Source: Cryptomeria japonica (lineage: Eukaryota > Streptophyta > Pinopsida > Cupressales > Cupressaceae). Taken from it: a stretch of DNA of 64,000 nucleotides. Below are positions 36,901-47,797 of this stretch, one piece after another. The stretch covers positions 374,025,009 through 374,089,008 of the forward strand of contig NC_081415.1 in assembly GCF_030272615.1 (NCBI RefSeq), given 5' to 3'. The first letter of the stretch is position 1. Each line of letters opens with the position of its first letter. The translations under genes were made by a program, and so were the position numbers. The notes below the pieces were generated by a model that had not been told where the DNA came from, searched no databases, and saw only the letters and a list, made by a program, of their open reading frames with translations.

Positions 36901-37255
36901 CCAAATGAGCTAGTTTAGACAACAAGTTCTCTGCACCTCTTTTCTCTAGAGTGATTGATCCTAATACTAGCAGATACTTATAGACACCAGTTTTATGCCT
37001 CCATGCTCCATGCATCTTGTCTAAAACTGAAAGTTTTCTAAACATTTCTATCACAAGAATTCTATTTGTTAAGTAGTTTGGGAGTTGAAAAGGCTCATTA
37101 GAGAATCCATACTCTTTGATGAGTGTAGAATATGCTCCTAGAAACTAGTTACATGGGGGTTGACTATCCATCATCCATTTAACCTGGTCTAAAAAACTTC
37201 TGGTGTGGTGCTCGTAATTCCCTCTACTGAGGTCTTCTAGGATAGGAGTTAAGAA
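33930..37255 (-). pseudogene. Aux copy I, minus strand, 5' part cut by LTR H
   Basis: Unrecognised protein, badly decayed. The clearest frames are near 37250-37145, 37054-36806 (EMFRKLSVLDKMHGAWRHK...), and 36763-36473, which ends in an acidic EEEEEGSQ. Farther left a basic Gln/Pro/Lys-rich linker (about 36430-36250) and a long Lys/Glu/Leu-rich coiled-coil-like region (about 35520-35080) follow, then PLAQLNFHLELALGMLGDLF near 34190. The order (globular, acidic, linker, coiled coil) and length resemble aux copies L and M, but residue identity is low and I place it in that family with reserve. Its start is interrupted at 37256 by element H. Confidence 0.45.
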
Positions 37256-38359
37256 TGTTGTAATCAAGGAACATTGAGGGGGAAGGGTGAACCAGTGTTT
37301 TTCAAACTTTAACTTTATTAATATGTTCATTCAACCACAATACATTAAACTAAAAGAAAGATGGAAGAAAACAAAGCAATCAGCCACAACACCATAAAAT
37401 AGAGATTTTATATGTGGAAAACCAGGTGAAGGGAAAAACCACAATGGGAATGAGACCCACAAATGAGTTACTCAAATATAAGGTTGTACAATGAGAATGC
37501 ACATGCATTCAGACACACTGCCCAGAGCTCACCACTCAAGAAAGAGAGGCTCACTTCCTTTAAATGATTTAGAATAGATCACTGAAGTACATGAACTAAA
37601 TAATAGTATCTACAAATGCCTGATTATAGTTCCAGTTAAGCACATTTTACAATCATTTCATATTCTGTCTTATACTTCTCTAATCCACTATTCTGCAATA
37701 TTCCAGAGCACAAATCTCTAACTTGTGCACATAAAACTATGCACAATCGATCACCAACACCTTTTGCATACTCCTTGATATCCAAAATGATCATAACAAT
37801 TGATCTTATATATCCGCAACAAGAAATCACATCCATCGCTAGTCAACTCAAGAACACTTAGAACATTATTGAAACATGTCCACATAGTCGGCTCAATCTG
37901 AACTCAAATACTAATTCAAACCAAAAATAATTATCCACAGGCTACCAAAAACCTTAGACAAAGTACCTAGATCACAAAAACCATCATCAAAATTGATCCA
38001 CATAATCCGCATAAGGATTATCAACACAAGACTACCAATCTGCACTGCCAAACTGAAAACCGATACATAGAGGCTTCTAACATATAAACCAATCACCATC
38101 GAAGGCTTAAAAATATAAAATAGGTAAATCCAGACATCCATCTACCTTCCTTGAAATCCACAACACAAAATGATAACCCAAAAAGACGTGCCAATCAAAA
38201 TACTGAACTCTGCTGGATAATCTGTTCAAGATTGTCAGACTTAACCAAATTCCAATCTATCTTCCAGAGGGATCAAATCACATATTAGAGATGGGATTAT
38301 GGGCTTGGGTTGCCATCACTAACAACACCAAATGACCTTTGCAGTGTTGCTTTCCAACA
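37256..38359 (-). repeat. H: 1.1-kb LTR of a B/D-type element
   Basis: Starts TGTTGTAATC and ends TTCCAACA on the plus strand and is followed by ATCTCCCCCTTT, the same junction as in B and C. The segment AGGGGGAAGGGTGAACCAGTG near its left end resembles AGGGGAGGGGTGAATCAGTA in the B and C LTRs. It is therefore the 3' LTR of a minus-strand relative. No second LTR was found in the window. Confidence 0.7.
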
Positions 38360-38374
38360 ATCTCCCCCTTTAGC
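38360..38374 (-). promoter_or_regulatory. Polypurine tract of element H
   Basis: On the minus strand GCTAAAGGGGGAGAT directly precedes the LTR, as in B, C and D. Confidence 0.75.
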
Positions 38375-38760
38375 ATTGATGGAAACACTTAGTGAAAAAT
38401 GGCTAACTGTCAAAATCAGTACCAACATATACATATACTGTAAAACTAAAAAACTCAAAATTCCACAACTACCAAGGATCCCCTGAGATGATTATAATAT
38501 TTTTCACTTCCCTACACTCCCCTTTGACATCAATGGAAAAGGCAGGGTTTTACATAACAAAGCTTGTACAAAAAGTTTAGGGACAGACCACATATGTACA
38601 AACAAACTTCATCAACATACAAAAACTTAAATACATCTGCAAAAATGTTTTTCAATAAGATCAAATCACTGTTGTTGAGCATTGATTTTAAATCAATAGA
38701 ATTCTGTGGTTTCAATTCAAGCTACAAAAGTTATCTTAAAAAAATGAAATCAACCATGCC
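38375..38760 (-). other. 3' remnant of the body of element H
   Basis: No gene. Contains CACTCCCCTTTGACATCAATGG, like the 3' untranslated region of B and C. The rest of H is missing and the right limit is approximate. Confidence 0.4.
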
Positions 38761-39741
38761 CTTAAGAATTTCGATAGAACCCTTGGCATTTTCATCGACA
38801 TCAGAATCCAAAAAATTATCGCTCAAATCAAAGCCATCAGGTATACATACTAATCCTTTATAGAAATATCTAGTTTGACCGAAATGGTACATCTATTGTA
38901 TCGAAGAAACCCATCAGTGTTTCATTGACAAGTGACTTATCGAATAGACTTGGGCCTTGATGAGTTCCAAAAGTGGCTCATCGAGAATATTATTTTCATC
39001 GACAGATGGTATGTTGAGGAAACCACAGGAAGATCTCATCGATAAGACTTTTCGAGGAAATGAGCATATTGAAGAAACATAAAAGATGTTGTTCGAAGAT
39101 AGCTTTCTCACCAAAGAATAAGGAATCGATGAAACATAAGAGATTACCATTGATGACTTGTTATCGGACAAATCTAAAGAGTCGAAGGAGAGTATTTTTC
39201 TTTTACCGAAAGGGGAGATTTCATTGGCGCCTGTGCAAATGTAACACGTGAGGTAAAGCCTTTTGATGAAAGTGAAGAGGTCGATGAAGTCACAAATCTC
39301 CTTGACGATGATGGTAGTTTTATCAAAACTAAGGAGACATTGATGAAACATGACATTTCAAGGGAAGATAAAGTTAAGCTACCAAAGTACATGATTCCAT
39401 CGAAAAAGGGTACGACCATAAAACATATGAGCATCGTTGGCCAATATGAAGTGCTGCTAGATGAATGATTACCTTCTGCCACTAGGATCAATACAAGTCT
39501 TAATAAAGTCACTTCATCATGAATTCAAATAAATGCCTCTGTGACCCTTGTGCAACTAGTAATGGTAACCGATAAAATTTCCATGAATGCTTGATAAATT
39601 GGCAAAAGAGGAAACACTTTTGAGAAACACTTGAAAAATTTGTAGTGAGTTTCAGAGAGCTGAAATGATTTGAGATCAAATTTATGAGTGGTCTATCCCG
39701 AATTCAAGTAATTCTTTCATTCTCAGAGCTCTGTAGTGATA
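38761..39741 (+). other. TCGA-rich degenerate repeats before aux copy L
   Basis: No gene supported. From about 38770 to 39480 words such as CATCGA, TCGATGAAAC, TCATCGAGAA and TATCGGAC recur every 30-90 bases in otherwise CG-poor DNA. Their place just before the aux start matches that of the repeated modules in the LTR before aux copy M, so this may be an LTR relic. Confidence 0.4.
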
Positions 39742-42700
39742 ATGGAGGGGTCATCTTCTAAAAATAATAGGGCTTAGAAAGTTAAGGAGACCTAGTCCAC
39801 GGAAGACAAACCTAAGAGGCAGAAAAAGGAAGGGTGCTCTTTGGCCCAGGACCTAATTGACCAATTTCCTATGTCAAGCCTTAGGTCTAAGAAAGTTAAA
39901 ATGGATGAGGAAGGTCTGGAGGATAGATTTGAGGGCCTAAGAGATACATGGATAGAGATAAGGGGTCATGAGTTGTTTATTTTTGGGTATATACGAAGGA
40001 GTGCACTCAAGCCTGTGAATATCTTGTGGAGGTTGAATTTGGTGAAATTGGCAGTGGCTAATGTCTTTGTGAATGTTGAACTCATGAAATCCCTAGCGAA
40101 AAACTATGAACCCAAGAGCAGGACCATATATGATTATATGGGGAGACCAGTACTGTCAATTACCAAGGAAATTATTGACACTGTGTTTGATTTAGATTGG
40201 GGATTTGAAGAGAAAATTGATACTAAGAAATTGACACAAGAGTACTTCAACATGGAGAAAGTCTATAAGAGGTGGAGACTCCCTATCCATAGACCCAGGG
40301 GTTACAGGATTGATAGTGCCATTTGATAAAGATAACAAAGCTCCATATGATGTGAACTTGTTTCATCCCTACTTCAAGTATACATACTACTACACTGCTC
40401 AGGTTTTGGGAATAGAGGCTCATCCCTTGATGGATATCTTGACTATGGTCATCTATGCAGATTTGCAATCTAAAGATCCTTGGTTATTTGATTTTTCTAC
40501 CTATCTTGTTGATGCCATCAGTCATGGACTAGAGAAACTGAAAGGAGATGTGATTAATGTGCATTTCAAGTATTACTCTTTTCTTATGCATATGCTATTG
40601 TATGTCGGGCAAGACACAGGGCTATGGCTAGATGAGTTGTGCATTAGGGTGTATGATAAAGCTATGGTAAGGAAGCCTATGCAACTATGGGTATCTTCAT
40701 AGGACCAAAGATATAGAAACAACCAGTACTGGAACTTGGGGAATATTTCATTAAGACATTACACAGATTATTGGGATACCAATGTGATCATGCTTTGTCT
40801 CTTGAAATTCAGAGATTCTTGAGGCCAAAGGATTATGGTGAAGATACTGCAATTGAGCACAACTGGAGAGATTTTTATTGCTTTTCGGATTGCACTCAGA
40901 TAAGAGTGTATGGATTTGAGGGAAAACCATATGTATTGCCTATCACTGTACCTAATAGAGTGGCATGCCTAGAGATTGTGAGGCAATTGTCAATAGTAAG
41001 TGCCCAACACTTAACTGATCATGGAAAACAATACATCATGCCTACATTAATTGTCTTTTCAGACTTTATTGTCAATATTTCAAAGATTTATGGTTTTCTA
41101 CATAATAAGTTGGATTAATACAAGATGGTAGAAGGAGAACCTAGGCCAAACTTCAATCCAGAAGGATACATATGGGCAGTGAGGTCATCCTAGAAACTCA
41201 TGGTCGGAGACCATGTGTCACTCATACCAGATGATTTCATCAAAATATAAGAAGGGAAGAAGCTAATGAAGAAAGGGCTAAGTATGAGCGAGTGTTCCAA
41301 GCCTAAAAATGGAAGCTCTTCCAAGGGAGAATAAATGAGGACATGCTTCAAAACATCAAAGATCCCTTATATCAAGCAAATAAACTTATGGAGCATGAGG
41401 TAGAATTGTTTGAGGGAGTACCTTCTTATGTCTATGGGAAGCAAATCAAAATTGTCAGGGATACAGAGCCCTTGGCCCAACTGTCTCCTCAATCTATTTC
41501 TAATGTTTTTCCAATTGACTCCCCTAGATAAGAGTATCCTCCTAGATTTGAGGGTGGTGTACAGATGGATATGATGATGGGATAGTACAATGTCCAAGAT
41601 ATTGGAGATATAAGGATGTTTGAACATGAAGGTTTCATTACTAATGATGATTTCATTTCCTCCAAAGAATTTGATACATTTCTATACCAACATAAAGGAA
41701 TATAGGTTAGGACTGCTATGAAAGATAAAATAGAGGATGAACAAGCCCAAAGGTTACAAGAGGAGGTGGACCTTGCTAAGAAAGAAATGACACCTGAGAA
41801 AGGAAGGCATCTACTCAAGGATGCTGGTGTGATGATCTACTTAGGATGGGACATGAGGTCTACATTGTTGTTTGATGATTTCCTCAAGAATCAAGACCCC
41901 AACAAGAAGATCATACCAGAGGAGAAATACAAGATTTTTATGGGCTCATGATATGATCTAGATCAAAAGGCTCTCATAATATGGGCCTTGTATCCAAAGG
42001 AAAAGAGACCCATACTGGTTGATACGGATTAGGTTTTTGGCTAGTTGATGATCCAGCAGGGTGGGAAAATTGATCCCACAATCACAACCAAGTTGAATGT
42101 GGATGTAGCAAAATTGAACCAGGAACAAACAAAGTTTATGGTCAAAGAGAATGATATTTATAGAGGCTTGTATGAGAAGGATACTAAAGAAATCCAGAGG
42201 CTACAAGGACAGTTGTCACAAAAGACTCCTATTATGGGGGAACATGAACCAGATATGGGTTATCAACCTGACCTAAGGGTCTTAGATGCTATATTCGATG
42301 CTACCTACTAGAGGATAAATGCTGAAAAGTTAGCCAAGAAGTTAACTAGTGCCCAACAAAAGATGAACAAGTTGGCAAATGATGTCATTGAGCACAGGTT
42401 CAAAGTTATGTTGCCACATGCTACCCAATATTGTAAAGAATACACAGGAACTGTAAAATCTCTAAACGAGCATGAGAGACTAAAGAAGAGATTACAAGAT
42501 GTATTGAAGGACAATGGGGCCATGACCATAGAAGAAAGAGCTCAAGGGGACCAATACCTAATGGAGCATGAAAAATACAAAAATACATTGAATAAAAATC
42601 TCCAAATATTAGATGGAGACTGTGTTGCAATGATACCGGTTATCTACAAGGACAGTGTTGACTCCATTAGAGAAATGGAAAAAGGAATTTGCACAGATTA

Positions 42701-42897
42701 AGAAGAAAGCAGTGGCTAGATTTAACCAAAATGAAGATATAGCCCCACATGTCAACCAGGCGGTGTTTGGTCTCTTTTCATTGCAGACAGATATGAAAAA
42801 AAAGAGCATGACTGTTAGATGCCATAAGAGTGACAGTTATATAAATTATATCAGCATGCTTAATCTCTTTATCTTTTACTTTGTTAAGAAACTGTAA
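39742..42897 (+). pseudogene. Aux copy L: large unknown retroelement protein
   Basis: About 1,050 codons from the ATG at 39742 (two early stops) to the stop at 42895-42897, with frameshifts near 40315, 40720, 41200 and 42680. Parts in order: a basic start; a conserved domain with LVKLAVANVFVNVEL, NYEPKSRTIYDYMGRP and LSITKEIIDTVFDL; a second block with TAQVLGIEAHPLMDIL and HFKYYSFLMHMLLYVG; YGFEGKPYVLPITVPNRVACLEIVRQL; then a polar region with EKGRHLL.DAGVMIYLGWDMRSTL; and a helical C-terminus. Copy M shows all these blocks in the same order. No enzyme motif is visible. A structural or packaging role in a non-autonomous element is possible but unproven. Confidence 0.7.
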
Positions 42898-44167
42898 TTA
42901 GGTTGTTAATGATGAAGGGACATAATTTTTCACAGAATAGTTGTTGCTCACTTATTTATATAAGAAAGTTTTGTAAAATGAAGGGAGTTAGAATAGAATA
43001 TACTGGACAAATACTATAGCCTCTGGCATACTATTGTACCATTTTGAAGATTTAATAGAATCAGTTGTTTATCTTTGCATATGGGCTATGGATTATCTCA
43101 TTTTTTGTAGGTAGTTGTTTGTGATATTATCTAAAGGAGATAAGGTTATTCGTATTTTTACAGTGAAGTTTATATTTTTATGTTATAAACTTGGATTAAA
43201 AGGATCTACTTATGAATTGTAATTGTTCCTTGTAGTTCTTCCTTGGATGGTCCTATTAGTCTCAAATTTTGATTTCCCTTTTATCCTTCCTGTAAGAAAT
43301 AAATCAACTCTATCTCCATATGAAAGATCAGGGAAATGTTATGCAAGAGTAACATATAACAAGGTTTGGAGACCTTCTACACTTTGAACTTGTCCAAAGT
43401 TCAAGTGGGTATACCTTCTGTGAATACTTTCACTCTTTAAAATTGAGATCCACAGTAAACCAGTGCTAAAAAACTTGTGGACTTCATCACCTCAATGAAA
43501 CTGAAACACTAAAGGAAAAAATTGCTTTCATTTTCAGTATTGATCTTCAAGAAAAGATAGAAAGAGATCCTACAATCTGATACTAGTGCCTTATCTGGGC
43601 TACAGAGTCACCTAAATCAAACAATAATTCTCAAAATGTAACACTCATATACATCTCATTATTTTGGCTTTTATGAATCTCATACATGCCTAACATATAT
43701 ATAGATCCTCTCCTATTCAACTAAAACAATTCATCAGATTAATAGCAACAAACAATAGACTTGCTGATAGAAGTATTTGATGCACATTTAATCCCTCTCC
43801 TGAAGAGAAAAGCCAGAAATAACATCTACAAGATTTGCCTTACAATCCATGTTCATTCAAACAACCCTAGATTATCTAAATGAAACCAGCAAACTAAAGA
43901 ATGCATACCAGAAGGCAAAGGAATTTTAGGCCTGAAACTTTGATCTGTATATTCATATTCATTCCTGAAAAATATTACATAACTCGGAGCAATCTCTTTA
44001 GAACTAGAAAAGGTGCTAAATATATTTTGCTAGAGGTTCCTTACAAAATTCTTGTGATCCCTCTTTTAAACTAGTCCTGGTATCCATTTATAACATTATG
44101 GGTGCATACAAGCTTCAGACATTCCAAGAAAGGTTTGTTACAAACCGTGATACTCTCCAAGAAAAAG
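42898..44167. other. Unassigned DNA between two convergent aux genes
   Basis: No gene supported. It lies between the 3' ends of L (plus) and M (minus). CTAAAGGAGATAAGG near 43133 could be a polypurine tract for L, but no LTR partner was found. Confidence 0.35.
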
Positions 44168-47100
44168 TTACAAGTCTTTTTCAATATCAATGACCTCTTC
44201 CATTTGTTGTTCTGCTGCAACCTTTTCTATCTACTCTGGAGTATCTTCTTGTTGTCTGATATATTTGTCCTTCCACTCCTGGAACATGTCATCACTTGGC
44301 CAAGCAAAGCTAATAATCTTATGTTTCATCCCTTCTAGCCTTTTCCAAGTGACCCTTAATTGCCCAATTTATGTTTCTATGAAACCATAATGTGATTTCA
44401 CCTTTTCAATCTCTTTAATTGTTTGGACAAATAAGGATGTGTCATTAGTGTTAATGATTTCATTAACCCTTTGGGACAATTTGTGGTCCAACTCTTCTAG
44501 CCATTCCTTCTCCTCTTTCAACTGAATTGGACCAACAAAACCCCCTGGAAATAATTCATATTCGTGATCTGAATATTCTTTTCTATATAGTTAGGTTTTT
44601 CTTTTTTACAATTTCCCTTTCCTCTGAGAATATATTCATTTCTTTTATAAACTCACTAGTGGACCTAAGAGTGTCATTTGCATCTACATCTACATGGGAT
44701 GAACACATGAGCTCTCTCTCCTTACCTCTAGGCATCCACTTATTAAGAATTAGTTCTAAGGTGGTTTCATCCTCTCTTAATTCAATCGGAATATTCAGGA
44801 TCCTTTTCATAGAAATGTGTATAGCAGAGGCCTTGACCAAATCAGCAAACTTCAAAATTGTGGCTTTTACCTTTTCTTCATACTTGCTTGCAAACAATGT
44901 TTGAGCTTGTTTCAACTTTTCAAATGCATGTTGGACAATTTCAGCTAACTGGAAACTAGAACGCATAGGAGAAGGGGAATATTCTATAATGGGATTGGTA
45001 GGTGGAGGTCTTGCTAGAGAGGAGGCTATCATGAGAGTAGAGGATTCAAATGGATGGTGCTGACCTGCCAACTGACTTTGAAGTCTAGCAATAATACTGT
45101 CTCTATTGGCTATTCCTTCTTTGGCATCATTATAAACCTTAAAGATGGTTTCCAATTTTAATTGGAGATTAGCCTTCTCTTTTGCCTCCTTTTCTGCTAC
45201 TGTCACACTGAACTTTGTAGTTTCCAAGACCGTGCTTGCAGCTTCCACCACCCCTGTATCTTGGACTCTTTTTACAATCATGCCTCCTAGGAAGCTAGAA
45301 TCTGATACACCTTTACTCCTTTTATTCTCATCTTTCTTCAGTGACCACATGACTAGAGCAACATTATCCTTGTTGAAGGTCACTCCTTCCATAGGTTTTG
45401 TTTCCTTCCTTACTGCTTCAAGGACCAGAGCATTAGCTATATCCCATTCAGGGAGGATTAAAACACCAACCTTAGACACCATCTCTCTTCCCTTCTCATG
45501 AGTAATAGTTTTAAACTCTTTAATCATTTCTTTCTTTACCTCTTCTTCCACCTGAGTTACATCCCTATGAGGCTATTCACTCTTCCTTTGCTCACATTTG
45601 GCTTTGAATTGTTCCATATTTTGCTTCCATAGAAATTGCATGAAATCCCCTATTGTAACAAAATTACTATCTACCAAGAACTCCTCATTGGCTTTCTTGA
45701 CAGTAAGGTCTCATTCTTTACCCTTTAGCTCACCATCAGTCAAGCTCATTTCAGCACTAGGTGGCTCTTCTGGCATCCCCTCTTGGGTCTCCTCATATGT
45801 GTAGGCAATCTCCCCGAGACTCCCTAACTGTAACAATTGTTTGGCCACCACCTGCTCATCTCCTATGTGGATAGGTGACTGAGATGGAGAATACAAAGGC
45901 TCATTGGTTTTCACTTCCTTTCCTACCCTTTGCCTTTTAGGGGAGTCTTGGATGTCAATGACATCCTCAATTACTATTTTCCCTCTTGAAGTGGAAGGCT
46001 CACCTGTCACTAGCATCATCACACTGTACTTTGATTTTCTATGCATCACATAATCACCAAGTGGGATAACCTTAGCAAAGGTAGGATTAGCTAAAACCAA
46101 TTTAGCCTTGTCAGGATCACTTTTCATTATAACCTCCCTTTTTTCTTTCAAGGTTTGCATGAGGTCTTCAAAATAAAGAACCAAGAATTTGATTTTCTCC
46201 TCAAAGGGATTGAAACTAGAGAGAGGGTCATAACTTCTATCAAAGCAATGAATGAAATCAAGAGCCCTCTTATATGCAACCCACGTCTCTTTCCTTAGTT
46301 CTTGCTCATCCAAACTAAATTCATTTCTAATTAAATCTTTAGGGAATTGAAACTGGTGAGGCCTACCTTTACATACTTCCCTCTTTCTAAACATGCCCTT
46401 GAAAAAGTTCTCAGGGTCTGTACATCTCTAAATTGCAGTTGACAACCTATATGGCTTAAGTAATTCTTCAAAATATTTCCAACCACCTTTACTGATCACA
46501 AAATGATGGGCGACGGTAATGGTTGGGAAAATGGTCCCTTTACCCCTATTTGTCAGCTCTGCCTCTTGTACACCTCCAATTTGCCTCAAGACTTCTGCAA
46601 TCCCTATCTTCAATGGGACATGATAGGGCAATAGATAGGGATTACCTCTGAAACCATACACTCTGAAAATAGTAGAAACAGGGTACAAATACATATCTCC
46701 CTAATGGTGAACAATCTTAATACCCTAAACAAACTCTTTAAGCCTGAGGAATTCCAAGATAGCCTTATGAATCCTAGGGTTTTCTGTGCACAAAAGAAAT
46801 CTAATCTTAGATGCAAAGCATCTATCAAACTTCAAATTGCTAGTATCCTCTCTATCCCAGGATAAAATAGTGCTCCAAAGTTGAACAAGCATCTCTTCCT
46901 TATCTTTCACCTTAACCAAATCCATTTCCTTTGCAAAATAATCAACACTCTTGAACAAAAACATGTGCATTAAAAGGGAATACCATCCAAACGGCCTGTC
47001 CACCTTACCATTTTTTATTCCTACTAGCCCTGCATGAATTGCATCAGTAAGGTATGGCGCATAATCAAATGTTATTTCCAGAGAGCGGTTCAGAATTTGT

Positions 47101-47714
47101 GCAATCATCATGTAATGGGTTGGCATGTTTTTCTCAACATCTTCTCCAAATATTTGACTCAGTGCCCAATACATACCCTTAGCTCTCAGAGTAAACAAAT
47201 TCAAGGAGAAAGGTTCCATTGTACTGGGGCTTACAACTATTAACCCTCCTATCTTAACAAAGAACTCTTTCAATGGGCCACTCCTAAGATGATCCCTTTG
47301 TGCATTATAGACCTGGGCTAATGACTGAAAATCAATAGGTTCTCACAAGTTTGAAGCTTCACTAAGCTTAAATACATTTATGAATTTATCATCATTTATT
47401 TCAACCAGGGCTGATCTCTTCACATTCCTGATACATCTAGCTATAGGTTCATAATTTTGTGCAATCAGAGTCAACAAATCTACATCCATGAACACACCAG
47501 GAACAATAAGCTTCCCTACATCCAATTCCCATATGCTATTTAAAGGGTTAAAGGAATGTCTCTGACCAAAGCCAACTTTGAACAATCCTAAACCTAATAG
47601 CCCTATTTGAGGATCCCTTAACCAATTACCTTTATCATATAAGCCATGCCCAATTCTCAGACGAGGGTTCTTTGGTATGAATTCTTTAGCTTTAGCCCCA
47701 ACATTAGTTGACAT
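44168..47714 (-). pseudogene. Aux copy M: best preserved copy of the second unknown protein
   Basis: Read on the minus strand from the ATG at 47714 (MSTNVGAKAKE) to about 44583 the frame never shifts; it is broken by in-frame stops near 47341, 46723, 46428, 45711 and 45560. One shift near 44580 leads to a C-terminal part ending at 44168. Total about 1,180 codons. Order: N-terminal domain (WELDVGKLIVPGVFMDVDLL, NYEPIARCI); TLRAKGMYWALSQIFGEDVEK; FGWYSLLMHMFLFKSVDYF; YGFRGNPYLLPYHVPLKIGIAEVLRQI; a charged linker with SPKRQRVGKEVK that could be a nuclear localisation signal; the EKGREMVSKVGVLILPEWDI block; and a long coiled-coil-like tail ending with FAWPSDDMFQEWKDKY. It starts only 84 bases beyond the LTR at 47798-49700. 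Function unknown. Confidence 0.75.
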
Positions 47715-47797
47715 AGTTAACTATTCCAAAAAATCATCACAAATGTTCCTATCCTGGTAATTCACTTTTGCCATCAACTCTCTTCTTGGTCCCATCT

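Noticed and set aside
39060-39351. Overlapping open frames on both strands in the TCGA-rich region
   Set aside because: They follow from the repeated words; neither shows protein-like composition or a recognisable motif.
44527-45804. Several plus-strand open frames with Ser/Phe/Leu-rich sequence
   Set aside because: They are antisense to the long open frame of aux copy M.
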